64,000 nucleotides of DNA from an uncultured Collinsella sp. (lineage in GTDB: Bacteria; Actinomycetota; Coriobacteriia; Coriobacteriales; Coriobacteriaceae). Position numbers and translations under genes: made by a program. The stretch spans positions 13,505-77,504 of the forward strand of contig CATYEN010000007.1 of assembly GCA_958405565.1 (NCBI GenBank), written 5' to 3'. How positions within the stretch are numbered: the first letter of the stretch is position 1; the number at the start of each line of letters is the position of its first letter. The notes beneath the pieces were generated by a model. That model was not told the origin of the DNA. It did not search any database and worked only from the letters and a program-made list of their open reading frames with translations. Below, one piece after another: positions 1 to 8,978 of this stretch.

Positions 1-1118
1 TGATCGTTGCCGGCCGAGGCAACGGAAGCACGCAGGAGCTCCTGATAGTTATCGACGGCCTCGATCACCGCGGTGAGGAAGACGATGAACTGCAGGTTGT
101 CGAGCGGGGTGTCGCCCGGGTCGAGCAGGTTCTCGGACTCGGTGCCAAGCGACCAGTTGTTGTGCTTGCCCGAACCGTTGATGCCCTCAAAGGGCTTCTC
201 GTGCAGCAGGCAGACCAAGTCGTGGCGGGAGGCGATGAGCTTCATCTTCTCCATCATGACCAGATTCTGGTCGATGGCCTCGTTGACCTCGCCGTAGACA
301 GGGGCGAGCTCATGCTGGCAGGGAGCGACCTCGTTGTGCTTGGTCTTGGCAGGAATGCCAAGCGCCCACAGTTCATCGTCCAGGTCCTTCATATAGGACG
401 AGACAGTGGGGCGGATAGCGCCAAAGTAGTGCTCCTCGAGCTCCTGGCCCTTGCAGGGAGCAGCGCCAAAGAGGGTGCGACCGGTGATGACCAGGTCCCT
501 GCGCTTGCGGTAAGCGTCCTTCTTGATCAGGAAGTACTCCTGCTCATCGCCCACGGAAGGAACGACCTTCTTGGGGGTCTTGCCAAACAGCGCCAAAACG
601 CGCTTGGACTCACGCGAGAGCGCGGTCATGGAGCGCAGCAGCGGGGTCTTCTTGTCCAGGGCCTCGCCCGTGTAGGAGCAGAAAGCCGTGGGGATGCATA
701 GGACATCGTCCTTAATGAATGCGGGGCTGGTAGGATCCCAAGCGGTGTAGCCACGGGCCTCGAAGGTGGCGCGCAGGCCGCCGTTGGGGAAGCTGGAGGC
801 ATCGGGCTCGCCCTGGATGAGGTTCTTGCCCGTAAACTTGGTAATGGCGGTGCCGTCGTGGTTGGGCTCGAGGAAGCTGTCGTGCTTCTCGGAAGTAATG
901 CCCGAAAGCGGCTGGAACCAGTGCGCGTAGTGCGTCGCGCCCTTGGAGATGGCCCAGACCTTCATGGCGTGGGCAACGGCGTTGGCCACATCCAGGTCGA
1001 GCGGCTCACCGTCCTCGAGGGTTGCAGCAAGGCGCTTCCAAATGTCCTTGGGGAGGTAGTCCTTCATGACTTCCTCAGAGAACACCATGGTCCCGAAGCG
1101 GTCAGTAAGTTCGGCCAT
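1..1118 (-). CDS. glnN: Type III glutamine synthetase, C-terminus beyond window edge
   Basis: Makes glutamine from glutamate and ammonia with ATP in the cytoplasm. About 372 N-terminal residues lie in the window, and the gene runs off the left edge. The translation begins MAELTDRFGTMVFSEEVM and contains GGLRATFEARGYTAWDP and VGDEQEYFLI, and later NEVAPCQHELAPVYGE and GINGSGKHNNWS. These belong to the long (about 700-residue) GlnN class rather than GlnA. The start ATG at 1116-1118 is preceded by AGGGAG at normal spacing. The family is clear; only the length is unknown. Confidence 0.95.
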   Translation of the reverse strand, partial: MAELTDRFGTMVFSEEVMKDYLPKDIWKRLAATLEDGEPLDLDVANAVAHAMKVWAISKGATHYAHWFQPLSGITSEKHDSFLEPNHDGTAITKFTGKNLIQGEPDASSFPNGGLRATFEARGYTAWDPTSPAFIKDDVLCIPTAFCSYTGEALDKKTPLLRSMTALSRESKRVLALFGKTPKKVVPSVGDEQEYFLIKKDAYRKRRDLVITGRTLFGAAPCKGQELEEHYFGAIRPTVSSYMKDLDDELWALGIPAKTKHNEVAPCQHELAPVYGEVNEAIDQNLVMMEKMKLIASRHDLVCLLHEKPFEGINGSGKHNNWSLGTESENLLDPGDTPLDNLQFIVFLTAVIEAVDNYQELLRASVASAGND

Positions 1119-1332
1119 ACGGAACTCCCTTCGTATCGGCACCGCGTGAGAAGCGGTGTTGATTACTAACGAACGAGTCACAGATTAGACTCGTCGTGTT
1201 TCCGCAACATTACCGTTATGTTGCTGTCACGAAACCAATCAATGAGGTTACCGCATCGCGGCGGCGTTGCCGCCCTCAACAGCCAATCAACTGTATAAAT
1301 TGCAGACCTCTCCCCATGGTTTAAGGGTAGTC

Positions 1333-1402
1333 AATTTGGGATGGGGCTCTATTAACTGGTATTTCGCATCAGATACCAGTCTTTATAGCCCCGTCCCAAA
1401 TT
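1333..1402. repeat. Imperfect 70-bp inverted repeat in the glnN-metF intergenic region
   Basis: Arms 1333-1348 and 1387-1402 pair with a single T/C difference (G-U in RNA). Inside them 1355-1362 and 1373-1380 pair perfectly (ACTGGTAT/ATACCAGT). The whole could fold into one long hairpin. No T-run follows on either strand, so it is not a standard intrinsic terminator. It sits in the 423-bp gap between divergent glnN and metF, where I see no gene. It could be a regulatory leader or a small palindromic repeat. Confidence 0.6.
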
Positions 1403-1541
1403 TACTGTCCCGTTATAGGCAATGCCGATAGCAAGGCATCTTCGATTGGTATCCCCAAATAGCGAGTAAAACTCCACCGTGGCACAGTGGTGCTGTAGAA
1501 TCCTTACAACACATCGCACTAAATATCTAAAGGAGCACGAT

Positions 1542-2414
1542 ATGCGCGTCGACGAGGTTTTTAAGCAGGCAGCATCCCAGGGCACCACGCCCGTTTCGTT
1601 TGAGATGTTCCCGCCCAAGGGCGAGCTCACCCTCGATACGGCTCGCGAGGTGGCGGGCAACCTGTGCAAGCTTTCGCCGAGCTTTGTCTCGGTCACCTGC
1701 TCGGCCGGCGGCTCGGGCAACGGTGCCACCACCGCCCCCATCGCGCATATGATCTCGAGCGAATTCGATACGCCCTCGGTCGCGCACCTCACCTGCGTTG
1801 GTCGCACCCACGCCGACATCGCCGCCAAGATCGACGAGTATCGCTCGGCCGGCGTGGAAAACATCCTGGCCCTGCGCGGCGACCTTCCCGCCGGCGCGAC
1901 CGAGGACGACAAGCCCGCCTCCGACTACGCCTATGCTCGCGACCTCATCCCCGAGCTCGTCGACGCCGGCTTTTGCGTGGGCGCCGCGGCCTACCCCGAG
2001 GGCCATATTGCCTGCGAGGATCTGAACCTCTCGGTCGAATACCTCAAGCAAAAGCAAGACGCCGGCGCGAGCTTCTTTGTGACGCAGCTCTTCTTTGATA
2101 ACGAGTGCTTCTACCGCTTCCGCGAGCTTGCCGACAAGGCCGGTATCACCGTGCCCATCACCGCGGGCATCATGCCGTTTATGGGAAAGTCGCAGATCAG
2201 CCGCATGGTCTTTATGTGCGGCGCGTCGCTGCCCTCCCCCGTCATCAAGATCCTCGCCAAGTACGAGAACGACCCCGAGAGTCTGCAGGCTGCCGGTGTG
2301 GATTATGCCGCCCGCCAGCTTTGCGACCTCAAGGAGCGCGGCGCCGACGGTCTGCACCTGTACACTATGAACCGTCCTGCAATCGCCGCGACCATTATGG
2401 AGCGCCTGGGGTAA
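1542..2414 (+). CDS. metF: 5,10-methylenetetrahydrofolate reductase
   Basis: Reduces methylene-THF to methyl-THF, the methyl donor used by MetH two genes downstream. The 290 residues match the family length. The N-terminal FEMFPPKGE (residues 20-28, with the conserved Glu at 21) and ALRGD (about 110-114) are flavin/folate site motifs of this TIM barrel. ATG 1542 is chosen because AAAGGAG precedes it; an upstream in-frame start would place about 21 unrelated residues before the barrel. The stop overlaps the next ATG (TAATG), indicating translational coupling in a met operon. Confidence 0.95.
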   Translation: MRVDEVFKQAASQGTTPVSFEMFPPKGELTLDTAREVAGNLCKLSPSFVSVTCSAGGSGNGATTAPIAHMISSEFDTPSVAHLTCVGRTHADIAAKIDEYRSAGVENILALRGDLPAGATEDDKPASDYAYARDLIPELVDAGFCVGAAAYPEGHIACEDLNLSVEYLKQKQDAGASFFVTQLFFDNECFYRFRELADKAGITVPITAGIMPFMGKSQISRMVFMCGASLPSPVIKILAKYENDPESLQAAGVDYAARQLCDLKERGADGLHLYTMNRPAIAATIMERLG

Positions 2415-3202
2415 TGGAAAAATCGCACATCGATACAACCGTTGTCGAAGTGCCGGCCGACCTTGCGTCGCCGGCGCTTTACCGTGTCGATGCTGCCCAC
2501 CACCCCCGCGTCGACCGTGCCGAGATGCTGCGGTATCTGGGCTACGGCGGTCAGCAGATCGAGCCCGAACTGTCACAACGCATTGAGCTTGTCGTTGAGC
2601 GCCTGGAGCTAGACATTGAGCCCCGCGGCGTGCGTCGCGTCTTTGCCGTCGATGCCACGGGCGTCGACGAGCAGGGCGAGCCTTGCATTCGCCTAGTTGG
2701 CACCAATGTTGAGCTGCGGGGTCGCGATATCTATCGTCATCTTAAGGACGCCCGCCTGGCGGCGCTCATGGCCTGCACTCTCGGCATGGCCGCCGAGCGC
2801 CGTCTGCGGACCACCGGAGCCCAGCAGCCCCTGGAGGGCGCTGTGCTCGACGCCGCGTGCTCGGCATATGTTGAGGCCGCCGTTGAGCAGATGGACCAGC
2901 AGGTCAAGGCGGACGCTGCCGCACACGGGCTCGCCGGCAACTGGCGCTTCAGTCCCGGCTACGGCGACTGCCCGCTCTCGGCCCAGCGCTCAATCGTCGA
3001 CGCGCTCAACGCCACGCGGCTCATTGGACTCACCGTCACACCCACCAGCCTGCTTATGCCCACCAAAAGCGTGACCGCGGTGATCGGCCTGTTCGACGGC
3101 GAAGTCCACGACGCCCAGAGTCGCCCCACCTGCAATATCTGCCGCATGCGTGAGCACTGCCGCTTCCGCGCAGCCCACACCACCTGCTATTCCAGCCATT
3201 AG
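2414..3202 (+). CDS. Stand-alone methionine synthase reactivation-domain protein
   Basis: 262 residues resembling the C-terminal activation (AdoMet-binding) domain of MetH, which reductively remethylates oxidised cob(II)alamin. The signature PGYGDCPLS lies at about 181-189. A Cys cluster (C240, C243, C249) at the C-terminus is typical of the free-standing form. It starts at ATG 2414 inside the metF stop and ends 9 bp before metH. Because the adjacent MetH lacks this domain, the two very likely act as a split enzyme. Function is inferred from domain family and neighbours. Confidence 0.85.
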   Translation: MEKSHIDTTVVEVPADLASPALYRVDAAHHPRVDRAEMLRYLGYGGQQIEPELSQRIELVVERLELDIEPRGVRRVFAVDATGVDEQGEPCIRLVGTNVELRGRDIYRHLKDARLAALMACTLGMAAERRLRTTGAQQPLEGAVLDAACSAYVEAAVEQMDQQVKADAAAHGLAGNWRFSPGYGDCPLSAQRSIVDALNATRLIGLTVTPTSLLMPTKSVTAVIGLFDGEVHDAQSRPTCNICRMREHCRFRAAHTTCYSSH

Positions 3203-3211
3203 GAGCCCTCG

Positions 3212-5770
3212 ATGTTTACTCCGCTTATCACTCATGATTCTGACGGCGCTGCACTGGCGGCGCCTGTCAATGCCGCGCGTCTCAACGGCGCCACGTACAA
3301 GACGCGCACGATTGACGATCTGCGCATTAAGGATGACCGCTTACGCGCAGCCGTCGAGGGCACGGGGCACCTGCTGTTCGACGGCGGCATGGGCACCATG
3401 TTGCAGGCAGCCGGCATGAAGGCAGGCGCCCTGCCCGAGCTGCTCAACTTTGAGGAGCCCCAGGTCATCACCGACATCCAGCGCCAGTACGTCGAGGCCG
3501 GCTGTGACGTAATCACTGCCAACACCTTTGGCGCCAACGCCCACAAGCTCGACGGCGCTGCCACCGTGGCAGATGTCTTTGCCGCGGCTGTCACCTGCGC
3601 CCGCGAGGCCGGCGCCCGCTACGTCGCCGGCGACATCGGCCCCATCGGCGCGTTGCTGCGCCCCCTGGGCACCCTCAGCTTTGACGAGGCCTACGACCTT
3701 TTTGCCGAGGAAGTGCGCGCTGGCGTCGCCGCGGGTGTGGACCTCTTTATTATCGAGACCATGACCGACCTTGCCGAGATCAAGGCGGCTGTCCTCGCCT
3801 GCCGCGAGAACTCCGACCTGCCCGTCTTTGCCACCATGACCTTTGAGGAAGACGGTCGCACCTTCCTGGGCACGAGTCCCGAGGTTGCCGCCATCACGCT
3901 CGATGCCATCGGCGCCGACGTTTTGGGCATCAACTGCAGCCAGGGACCGGCCGAGCTCCGAGGGCTCGCCGCTCGCATGCTCACCGTTACGGACAAGCCC
4001 GTTATGGTGCAGGCCAACGCAGGACTGCCCCGCGTGGACGACGACGGCAACACCGTCTTTGATATCCAGGCGCCCGAGTACGCCGTGGCCGTCGCCGGCA
4101 TGATCGCCGACGGCGTGAGCGTCGTGGGCGGTTGCTGCGGCACCACGCCGGCGCACATGGCAGCGCTGCGCACGCTTATCGATAACCACACGCCCAGCCC
4201 GCGTCACCGCAAGCCCAGCATGTCGGTCACGAGCGCCCAAACGGTCGTGGATCTTCCCTGCGACGGCCACAAGATCGCCGTCATCGGCGAGCGCATCAAC
4301 CCCACCGGCAAAAAGCGCCTGCAGCAGGCCCTGCGCGACGGCGATCTGGACTACGTGGTGAGCCAGGGCATCAGCCAGCAGGAGCAGGGCGCCGACATCC
4401 TGGACGTCAACGTGGGTCTGCCCGAGATCGACGAGGTCAAGATTATCCAACAGGCCACCGAGCAGCTCCAAGGCTCCACGCTGCTGCCGCTGCAGATCGA
4501 CTCCACCGATCCCGCCGCTGTCGAGGCCGCCGTACGCCGCTATGCCGGCAAGCCCATCATCAACTCCGTCAACGGCAAGCAGCAGATCATGGATGAGATC
4601 TTCCCGCTGGTCGCCCACTATGGAACCAACGTCGTCGGCCTTACGCTCGACGAAGGCGGCATCCCCGATACCGCCGAGGCCCGCTTTGCCATCGCCGAAC
4701 GCATCGTGGCCGAGGCCGCCCGCTACGGCATCGGCCCGGACCGTATCCTCATCGACTGCCTGGTCATGACCGCCTCGACCAATCAACGCCAGGCCGAGCA
4801 GATCCTACGCGCCATGTCCCTGTGCAAGGAGCGTCTGGGCGTCAAATGCGCGCTCGGCGTGTCGAACATCAGCTTTGGCCTGCCTGCCCGCCCGCTGCTG
4901 GGCTCGGTCTTTTTGGCCGCCGCCTTTGGCGCGGGCCTCGACGCCCCCATCATGAACCCGGGCTCCGAGCGCTTTATGGATACCGTCTACAGCTATCGCG
5001 TCCTGAGCGTTGAGGACGAGGGCTCGACCGGATACATCGAGCGCTACGCCGGCTGGACCGATCCGTACAAGATCGCCGCCAACCCGGCAGCAGCTCAGGC
5101 CGCATCGAGTGATGCCGCGCCCGCTGCTGGCACCGCCGGCGCCGACGGCAACGACGACCCGATTCGTCGCATGGTCGTCTCGGGCCGCAAAGGCGAGATC
5201 GCTGCCGAGACCGAGCGTCTGCTGGCAGACCACGACGCCATGGACCTCATCAACAATCACTTTATCCCCGCCCTCGACGAAGTTGGCGTCCTCTTTGACC
5301 AGGGCAAGTTCTTCTTGCCGCAGCTTATGGCCTCGGCCGAAGCCGCGCGTGTGGGCTTCGACACCATCAAGCGCCTGATGCCCGCCGGCGAGATTGCCGA
5401 CAAGGGCAAGATCTGCGTGGCCACCGTCAAGGGCGACATCCACGACATTGGCAAGAACATCGTCAAAATGCTGCTCGATAACTACGGCTACACCGTCTTT
5501 GACCTGGGCCGCGACGTCGATCCGCAGGAGGTACTCAAGACCGTCAAGGAGCGCGATATCAAGCTCGTCGGCCTCTCGGCGCTTATGACCACCACGGTCG
5601 TCGCCATGGAGGAGACCATCAAGCTGCTTCATGCCGAGGTGCCGGGCGTCAAGATCATCGTGGGCGGCGCCGTGCTCACCCCCGAATACGCCAAGCAGAT
5701 CGGCGCGGACTACTACGCCAAGGATGCCGCCGAAAGCGCGCGCATCGCCGAAGAGGTCTTTGGGCAGTAA
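3212..5770 (+). CDS. metH: Cobalamin-dependent methionine synthase (short form without activation domain)
   Basis: Transfers the methyl group from methyl-THF through cobalamin to homocysteine. 852 residues: homocysteine-binding barrel with zinc ligands C242 (INCSQGP) and C308/C309 (GGCCGTTP); pterin-binding domain from about 355 (ERINPTGKKR); cobalamin cap and Rossmann domain with D742-x-H744-x-x-G747 (DIHDIGKN), where H744 ligates cobalt. The usual C-terminal activation domain of the roughly 1200-residue enzyme is absent and is supplied by the preceding gene. GGAGCCCTCG precedes ATG 3212. The first 45 or so residues precede the barrel and are poorly conserved. Confidence 0.95.
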   Translation: MFTPLITHDSDGAALAAPVNAARLNGATYKTRTIDDLRIKDDRLRAAVEGTGHLLFDGGMGTMLQAAGMKAGALPELLNFEEPQVITDIQRQYVEAGCDVITANTFGANAHKLDGAATVADVFAAAVTCAREAGARYVAGDIGPIGALLRPLGTLSFDEAYDLFAEEVRAGVAAGVDLFIIETMTDLAEIKAAVLACRENSDLPVFATMTFEEDGRTFLGTSPEVAAITLDAIGADVLGINCSQGPAELRGLAARMLTVTDKPVMVQANAGLPRVDDDGNTVFDIQAPEYAVAVAGMIADGVSVVGGCCGTTPAHMAALRTLIDNHTPSPRHRKPSMSVTSAQTVVDLPCDGHKIAVIGERINPTGKKRLQQALRDGDLDYVVSQGISQQEQGADILDVNVGLPEIDEVKIIQQATEQLQGSTLLPLQIDSTDPAAVEAAVRRYAGKPIINSVNGKQQIMDEIFPLVAHYGTNVVGLTLDEGGIPDTAEARFAIAERIVAEAARYGIGPDRILIDCLVMTASTNQRQAEQILRAMSLCKERLGVKCALGVSNISFGLPARPLLGSVFLAAAFGAGLDAPIMNPGSERFMDTVYSYRVLSVEDEGSTGYIERYAGWTDPYKIAANPAAAQAASSDAAPAAGTAGADGNDDPIRRMVVSGRKGEIAAETERLLADHDAMDLINNHFIPALDEVGVLFDQGKFFLPQLMASAEAARVGFDTIKRLMPAGEIADKGKICVATVKGDIHDIGKNIVKMLLDNYGYTVFDLGRDVDPQEVLKTVKERDIKLVGLSALMTTTVVAMEETIKLLHAEVPGVKIIVGGAVLTPEYAKQIGADYYAKDAAESARIAEEVFGQ

Positions 5771-5795
5771 CACAACGGAAACAACCGAGCACCAA

Positions 5796-5840
5796 AACGT
5801 GCCGTATGCGCCACTTGGCACGTGCGGCACGTTAAAATAA
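5796..5840 (+). terminator. Probable terminator of the met operon
   Basis: Nine-bp stem 5796-5804/5825-5833 (AACGTGCCG/CGGCACGTT) with a second inner complementarity, followed by an A-rich run. It lies 25 bp after metH. It is a weak intrinsic terminator because the 3' tract is A-rich on the plus strand. Confidence 0.45.
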
Positions 5841-5878
5841 AAAAGATTATGCTCGTTTTGGCAGATAGGAGCGCAAGG

Positions 5879-7243
5879 ATGGCGATCACGCCCGCAGAAA
5901 TCGCGGAAACCCGCGGCATGGTTGAGGAGCAGAACCTCGACATCAGGACCATCACCATGGGTGTTTCGCTCATGGGTTGCGGTGACGAGAACCTCGACCG
6001 CATGTGCACGAAGATCTACGACCACGTGACGCACACGGCTGAGCATCTGGTCGAGACCGCCGAGAACCTCGAGCGCGAGTACGGTATCCCCATCGTCAAC
6101 AAGCGCGTTTCCGTCACCCCGGTGGCGCAGATCGCCGCATGCTGCAAGGATGAGGACCTCACCCCTATCGCGCACGCCCTCGACCGCGCGGCCGAGACGC
6201 TCGGCATCGATTACCTGGGCGGCTTCTCCGCACTCGTCCAGAAGGGCATCGGCGACGCCGACCGCCGCGTCATCCAGTCCATCCCCCAGGCACTCGCCAC
6301 CACGAGCCGTGTCTGCTCCAGCGTCAATGTTGCTAGCCTGCGCGCTGGCATCAACATGGACGCCGTGCTTATGGCGGCTCAGACCATCATCGATGCCGCT
6401 AAACTCACGGCCGACCAGGATTCCGTCGGCGCTTCCAAGTTTGTCTGCTTTGCCAACATGGTCGAGGACTCCCCGTTTATGGCGGGCGCCGTCCACGGCG
6501 GTGGCGAGGCCGACGCCGTCATCAACGTAGGCGTCTCGGGCCCCGGCGTTATGGCCGCAGCCCTGGAGACGCTGCCCGATTCCGCATCGATGATGGAAGT
6601 CGCCGAAAAGATTAAGCAGACCGCCTTTAAGATCACCCGCGCCGGCGAGCTCATGAGCCGCGAGGCCGCCCATCGTCTGGGTGTCGAGAAGGGCATTGTC
6701 GACCTGTCGCTGGCTCCCACGCCCGCCATCGGCGACTCCGTCGCGCGCATCCTCGAGATCATCGGCGTGGGCACCTGCGGTGGCCCGGGCACGACCTGCG
6801 CGCTCGCCATGCTCAACGATGCCGTCAAGAAGGGCGGCGTCATGGCCAGCTCCAGCGTGGGTGGCCTCTCGGGCGCCTTTATCCCCGTGTCCGAGGACGC
6901 CGGCATGATCGCCGCCGTCGAGGCTGGCGCGCTTTCGCTCGAGAAGCTCGAGGCCATGACCTGCGTGTGCTCCGTTGGCCTGGACATGATCGCCATCCCC
7001 GGCGACACCCCGGTCGAGACCATCGCCGGCATCATCGCCGACGAGATGGCCATCGGCGTCATCAACAACAAGACCACGGCCGTCCGCGTGATTCCCGCCA
7101 TCGGCAAGGGCGTGGGCGACTGCGTCGAGTACGGCGGCCTGTTCGGCCGTGCGCCCATCATGCCGGTGAACCCCAACGCCGGCACCGTGCTTGCCCATCG
7201 CGGTGGACGCTTCCCGGCACCGCTGAACTCGCTCAAGAACTAG
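5879..7243 (+). CDS. UPF0210 (PFL family) protein
   Basis: A 454-residue protein of the conserved UPF0210/DUF711 family, related in fold to the glycyl-radical PFL/RNR superfamily but of unproven function. Recognised from ITMGVSLMGCGDENL, GFSALVQKGIGDAD and the conserved C-terminal MPVNPNAGTVLAHRGGR. The start ATG 5879 has AGGAGCGCAAGG upstream and gives the family's usual N-terminus; an in-frame start at 5822 adds 19 residues of doubtful value. In many genomes a small ACT-domain gene precedes it; none is seen here. Confidence 0.85.
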   Translation: MAITPAEIAETRGMVEEQNLDIRTITMGVSLMGCGDENLDRMCTKIYDHVTHTAEHLVETAENLEREYGIPIVNKRVSVTPVAQIAACCKDEDLTPIAHALDRAAETLGIDYLGGFSALVQKGIGDADRRVIQSIPQALATTSRVCSSVNVASLRAGINMDAVLMAAQTIIDAAKLTADQDSVGASKFVCFANMVEDSPFMAGAVHGGGEADAVINVGVSGPGVMAAALETLPDSASMMEVAEKIKQTAFKITRAGELMSREAAHRLGVEKGIVDLSLAPTPAIGDSVARILEIIGVGTCGGPGTTCALAMLNDAVKKGGVMASSSVGGLSGAFIPVSEDAGMIAAVEAGALSLEKLEAMTCVCSVGLDMIAIPGDTPVETIAGIIADEMAIGVINNKTTAVRVIPAIGKGVGDCVEYGGLFGRAPIMPVNPNAGTVLAHRGGRFPAPLNSLKN

Positions 7244-7260
7244 CTGAGGGGTGCTGGCGA

Positions 7261-7394
7261 GGAGCCCCGGGGAGGGCAAATATATAAGGTCGCCTGCTCG
7301 GACAGTCCTGACTCGCACGGAGAGCACATTAAGTGCTCTCCGGCTCGTGCGGAACTCGCGATCGACCTTATATATTTGCCCTCCCCGGGGCTCC
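7261..7394. repeat. Long palindromic element, copy 1
   Basis: Perfect 32-bp inverted arms (7261-7292 and 7363-7394) enclose a second hairpin, 7318-7327/7333-7342, with loop ATTAA. The central segment, read on the minus strand, shares GAGTTCCGCACG, CACTTAATGTG and AGGACTGT with the element at 63.03-63.15 kb, although the stems differ. It is too symmetrical to be chance. It lies 17 bp after the UPF0210 stop and may also end its transcription. Confidence 0.8.
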
Positions 7395-7560
7395 CGCACA
7401 ACGGGACCTCGGTTGGGTTCTGTCCCGTGTGGCAGTCGCTTCGCTCCTGCCCTCCTTGGTTGTGAGGGCGGTTTGGCGTTGGAACGGTTCTTTCTGATAT
7501 ATGCTGGTTGCGGCTCTTCTTTTGGGAGGAGTCGCTTTTTTGTTGCTAGGAGGTTGGCCC

Positions 7561-8448
7561 GTGGTTGATGGGGAGAATCGTTCTGAGCTGCTTTCTGTGG
7601 ATTGGAATGAGGAGTGGATGCGTTTGCAGGCTGCTCGGCATCGGGCTGATGACTCTTTTGAGTGGGATAAGCGGGCTCGGCATTTTCGTCCGCTTGAGAC
7701 TGCTCCGTATGCTCGGGATTTTATGGAGCTGCTGGCGTTAGAGTCTGGTGAATCCGTGCTTGATATGGGGTGTGGGGCTGGGTCGATTGCTATTCCGTTG
7801 GCGCAGGCTGGGCACTCCGTGATTGCGGCTGACTTCTCCCCTGCCATGCTCGGGACGCTTGACGCCGGCATTGCCTACTATGGGCTCGAAGATCGTATTA
7901 TGCCGCTTGAGCTTGCCTGGGATGATGATTGGGATCTGGTGGGGCCGGTTGCGAAAGCTGTGGATGTTGCCTTTGCCAGTCGTTCGGTTACCACCACCAA
8001 CCTAAAAGGGGCGCTTGCCAAGCTTGATCGAACGGCCCGCCGGCGTTGTGCTGTCACGATGGTCGCCAACTCCAGCCCACGCTATGACCTGCACCTGATG
8101 AACGCCATCGGTGCCTCGGTTACCTGCAGTAATGGCTTTGTGTACGCCTTCAACATCCTCATTCAGATGGGTGCGTTGCCGCAGGTTACATACTTTGAAT
8201 CGCCTCGTCGCGATACCTTCAATAGCCTTGAGGCAGGTGTGGCGGATTTTTCCCGTATGCTCGAGCATGGCAACGAGGATAAGGTCGACCGTCTGCGCGA
8301 CTACATCGCCCAACACATGATCGAGAACCCCCATGCCGGTGAGCCGGGATCCAAGGGCGTGCCGCAGGGGCGCTATATGCTCGATCATGTCCGCAAGGTT
8401 CGTTGGGCGTTTATTGCATGGGAACCGGTCTCTGAATCCCGCTCGTAG
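7561..8448 (+). CDS. Class I SAM-dependent methyltransferase
   Basis: A 295-residue methyltransferase of unknown substrate. The AdoMet motif I is VLDMGCGAGSIAIPLA at about residues 67-82, followed by VIAADFSPAML (motif II). GTG 7561 is preferred over an ATG 60 bp upstream, because AGGAGG sits seven bases before the GTG and the upstream extension would add a spurious hydrophobic run. The early part uses T-rich codons (GCT, CGG, CTT) unlike nearby genes, suggesting a different history. The substrate cannot be told from sequence. Confidence 0.8.
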   Translation: MVDGENRSELLSVDWNEEWMRLQAARHRADDSFEWDKRARHFRPLETAPYARDFMELLALESGESVLDMGCGAGSIAIPLAQAGHSVIAADFSPAMLGTLDAGIAYYGLEDRIMPLELAWDDDWDLVGPVAKAVDVAFASRSVTTTNLKGALAKLDRTARRRCAVTMVANSSPRYDLHLMNAIGASVTCSNGFVYAFNILIQMGALPQVTYFESPRRDTFNSLEAGVADFSRMLEHGNEDKVDRLRDYIAQHMIENPHAGEPGSKGVPQGRYMLDHVRKVRWAFIAWEPVSESRS

Positions 8449-8606
8449 CCCGTTCACAGCCCGCACTGTCCATCACCTCGGCATCCGCATTCTTTTTGAA
8501 CTGGACAAACGCGCTCCACACCACGCCGTTCCTGCGCTATCGTGGGACAGCTCACGTAGATTAAGGCCCCGTCGTGGGGCGCCCCATACATAGAAAGCGA
8601 GAACCC

Positions 8607-8906
8607 ATGGCACTGACAGGAGCACAGGTCAAGCAGCTTCGCAGCATGGCCCATCACCTCAACCCCGCCATCATCATCGGCAAGTCCGACGTCAATGAGG
8701 GCACCGTCGAGCAGACGGTCGCCTACTTGGAGAAGCACGAGCTCGTTAAGTGCTCCGTGCTCGATGGCTCCAGCCTTTCCGCCCGCGAGGCCGCCGAGGA
8801 GCTCGCCGAGCGCTCCCACGCCGAGGTCGTCCAGGTTATCGGCCGCAAGTTCTCGCTGTATCGCGAGTCTTCGCGCAAGGACATCGAGAAGATCAAGCTC
8901 GTCTAA
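8607..8906 (+). CDS. yhbY: YhbY/CRM-domain RNA-binding protein
   Basis: 99 residues covering one CRM domain, found in proteins associated with pre-50S ribosomal subunits. Diagnostic features are LTGAQVKQLRSMAHHLNP at the N-terminus, the GKSDVNEG loop and VIGRKFSLYR near the C-terminus. Family length is about 95-105. ATG 8607 is the natural domain start, though its ribosome-binding site is weak (GAAAGCGAG). It is a single gene followed by a strong terminator. Confidence 0.9.
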   Translation: MALTGAQVKQLRSMAHHLNPAIIIGKSDVNEGTVEQTVAYLEKHELVKCSVLDGSSLSAREAAEELAERSHAEVVQVIGRKFSLYRESSRKDIEKIKLV

Positions 8907-8944
8907 GAACCGGCGATTCGGCGAGCCAACACGTAGCAAGTCTG

Positions 8945-8978
8945 CGGGCGTCCGAGCAATTCGGACGCCCGTTTTTTA
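8945..8978 (+). terminator. Intrinsic terminator of yhbY
   Basis: Perfect 11-bp stem CGGGCGTCCGA/TCGGACGCCCG with loop GCAAT, followed by six T residues. Confidence 0.9.

Noticed and set aside
1403..1541. SAM or cobalamin riboswitch before metF
   Set aside because: No B12-box or SAM-I core could be recognised; only the isolated hairpin is seen.
4805..7399. 864-residue open frame on the minus strand
   Set aside because: Antisense shadow of metH and the UPF0210 gene, produced by GC-rich codon bias; no domain.
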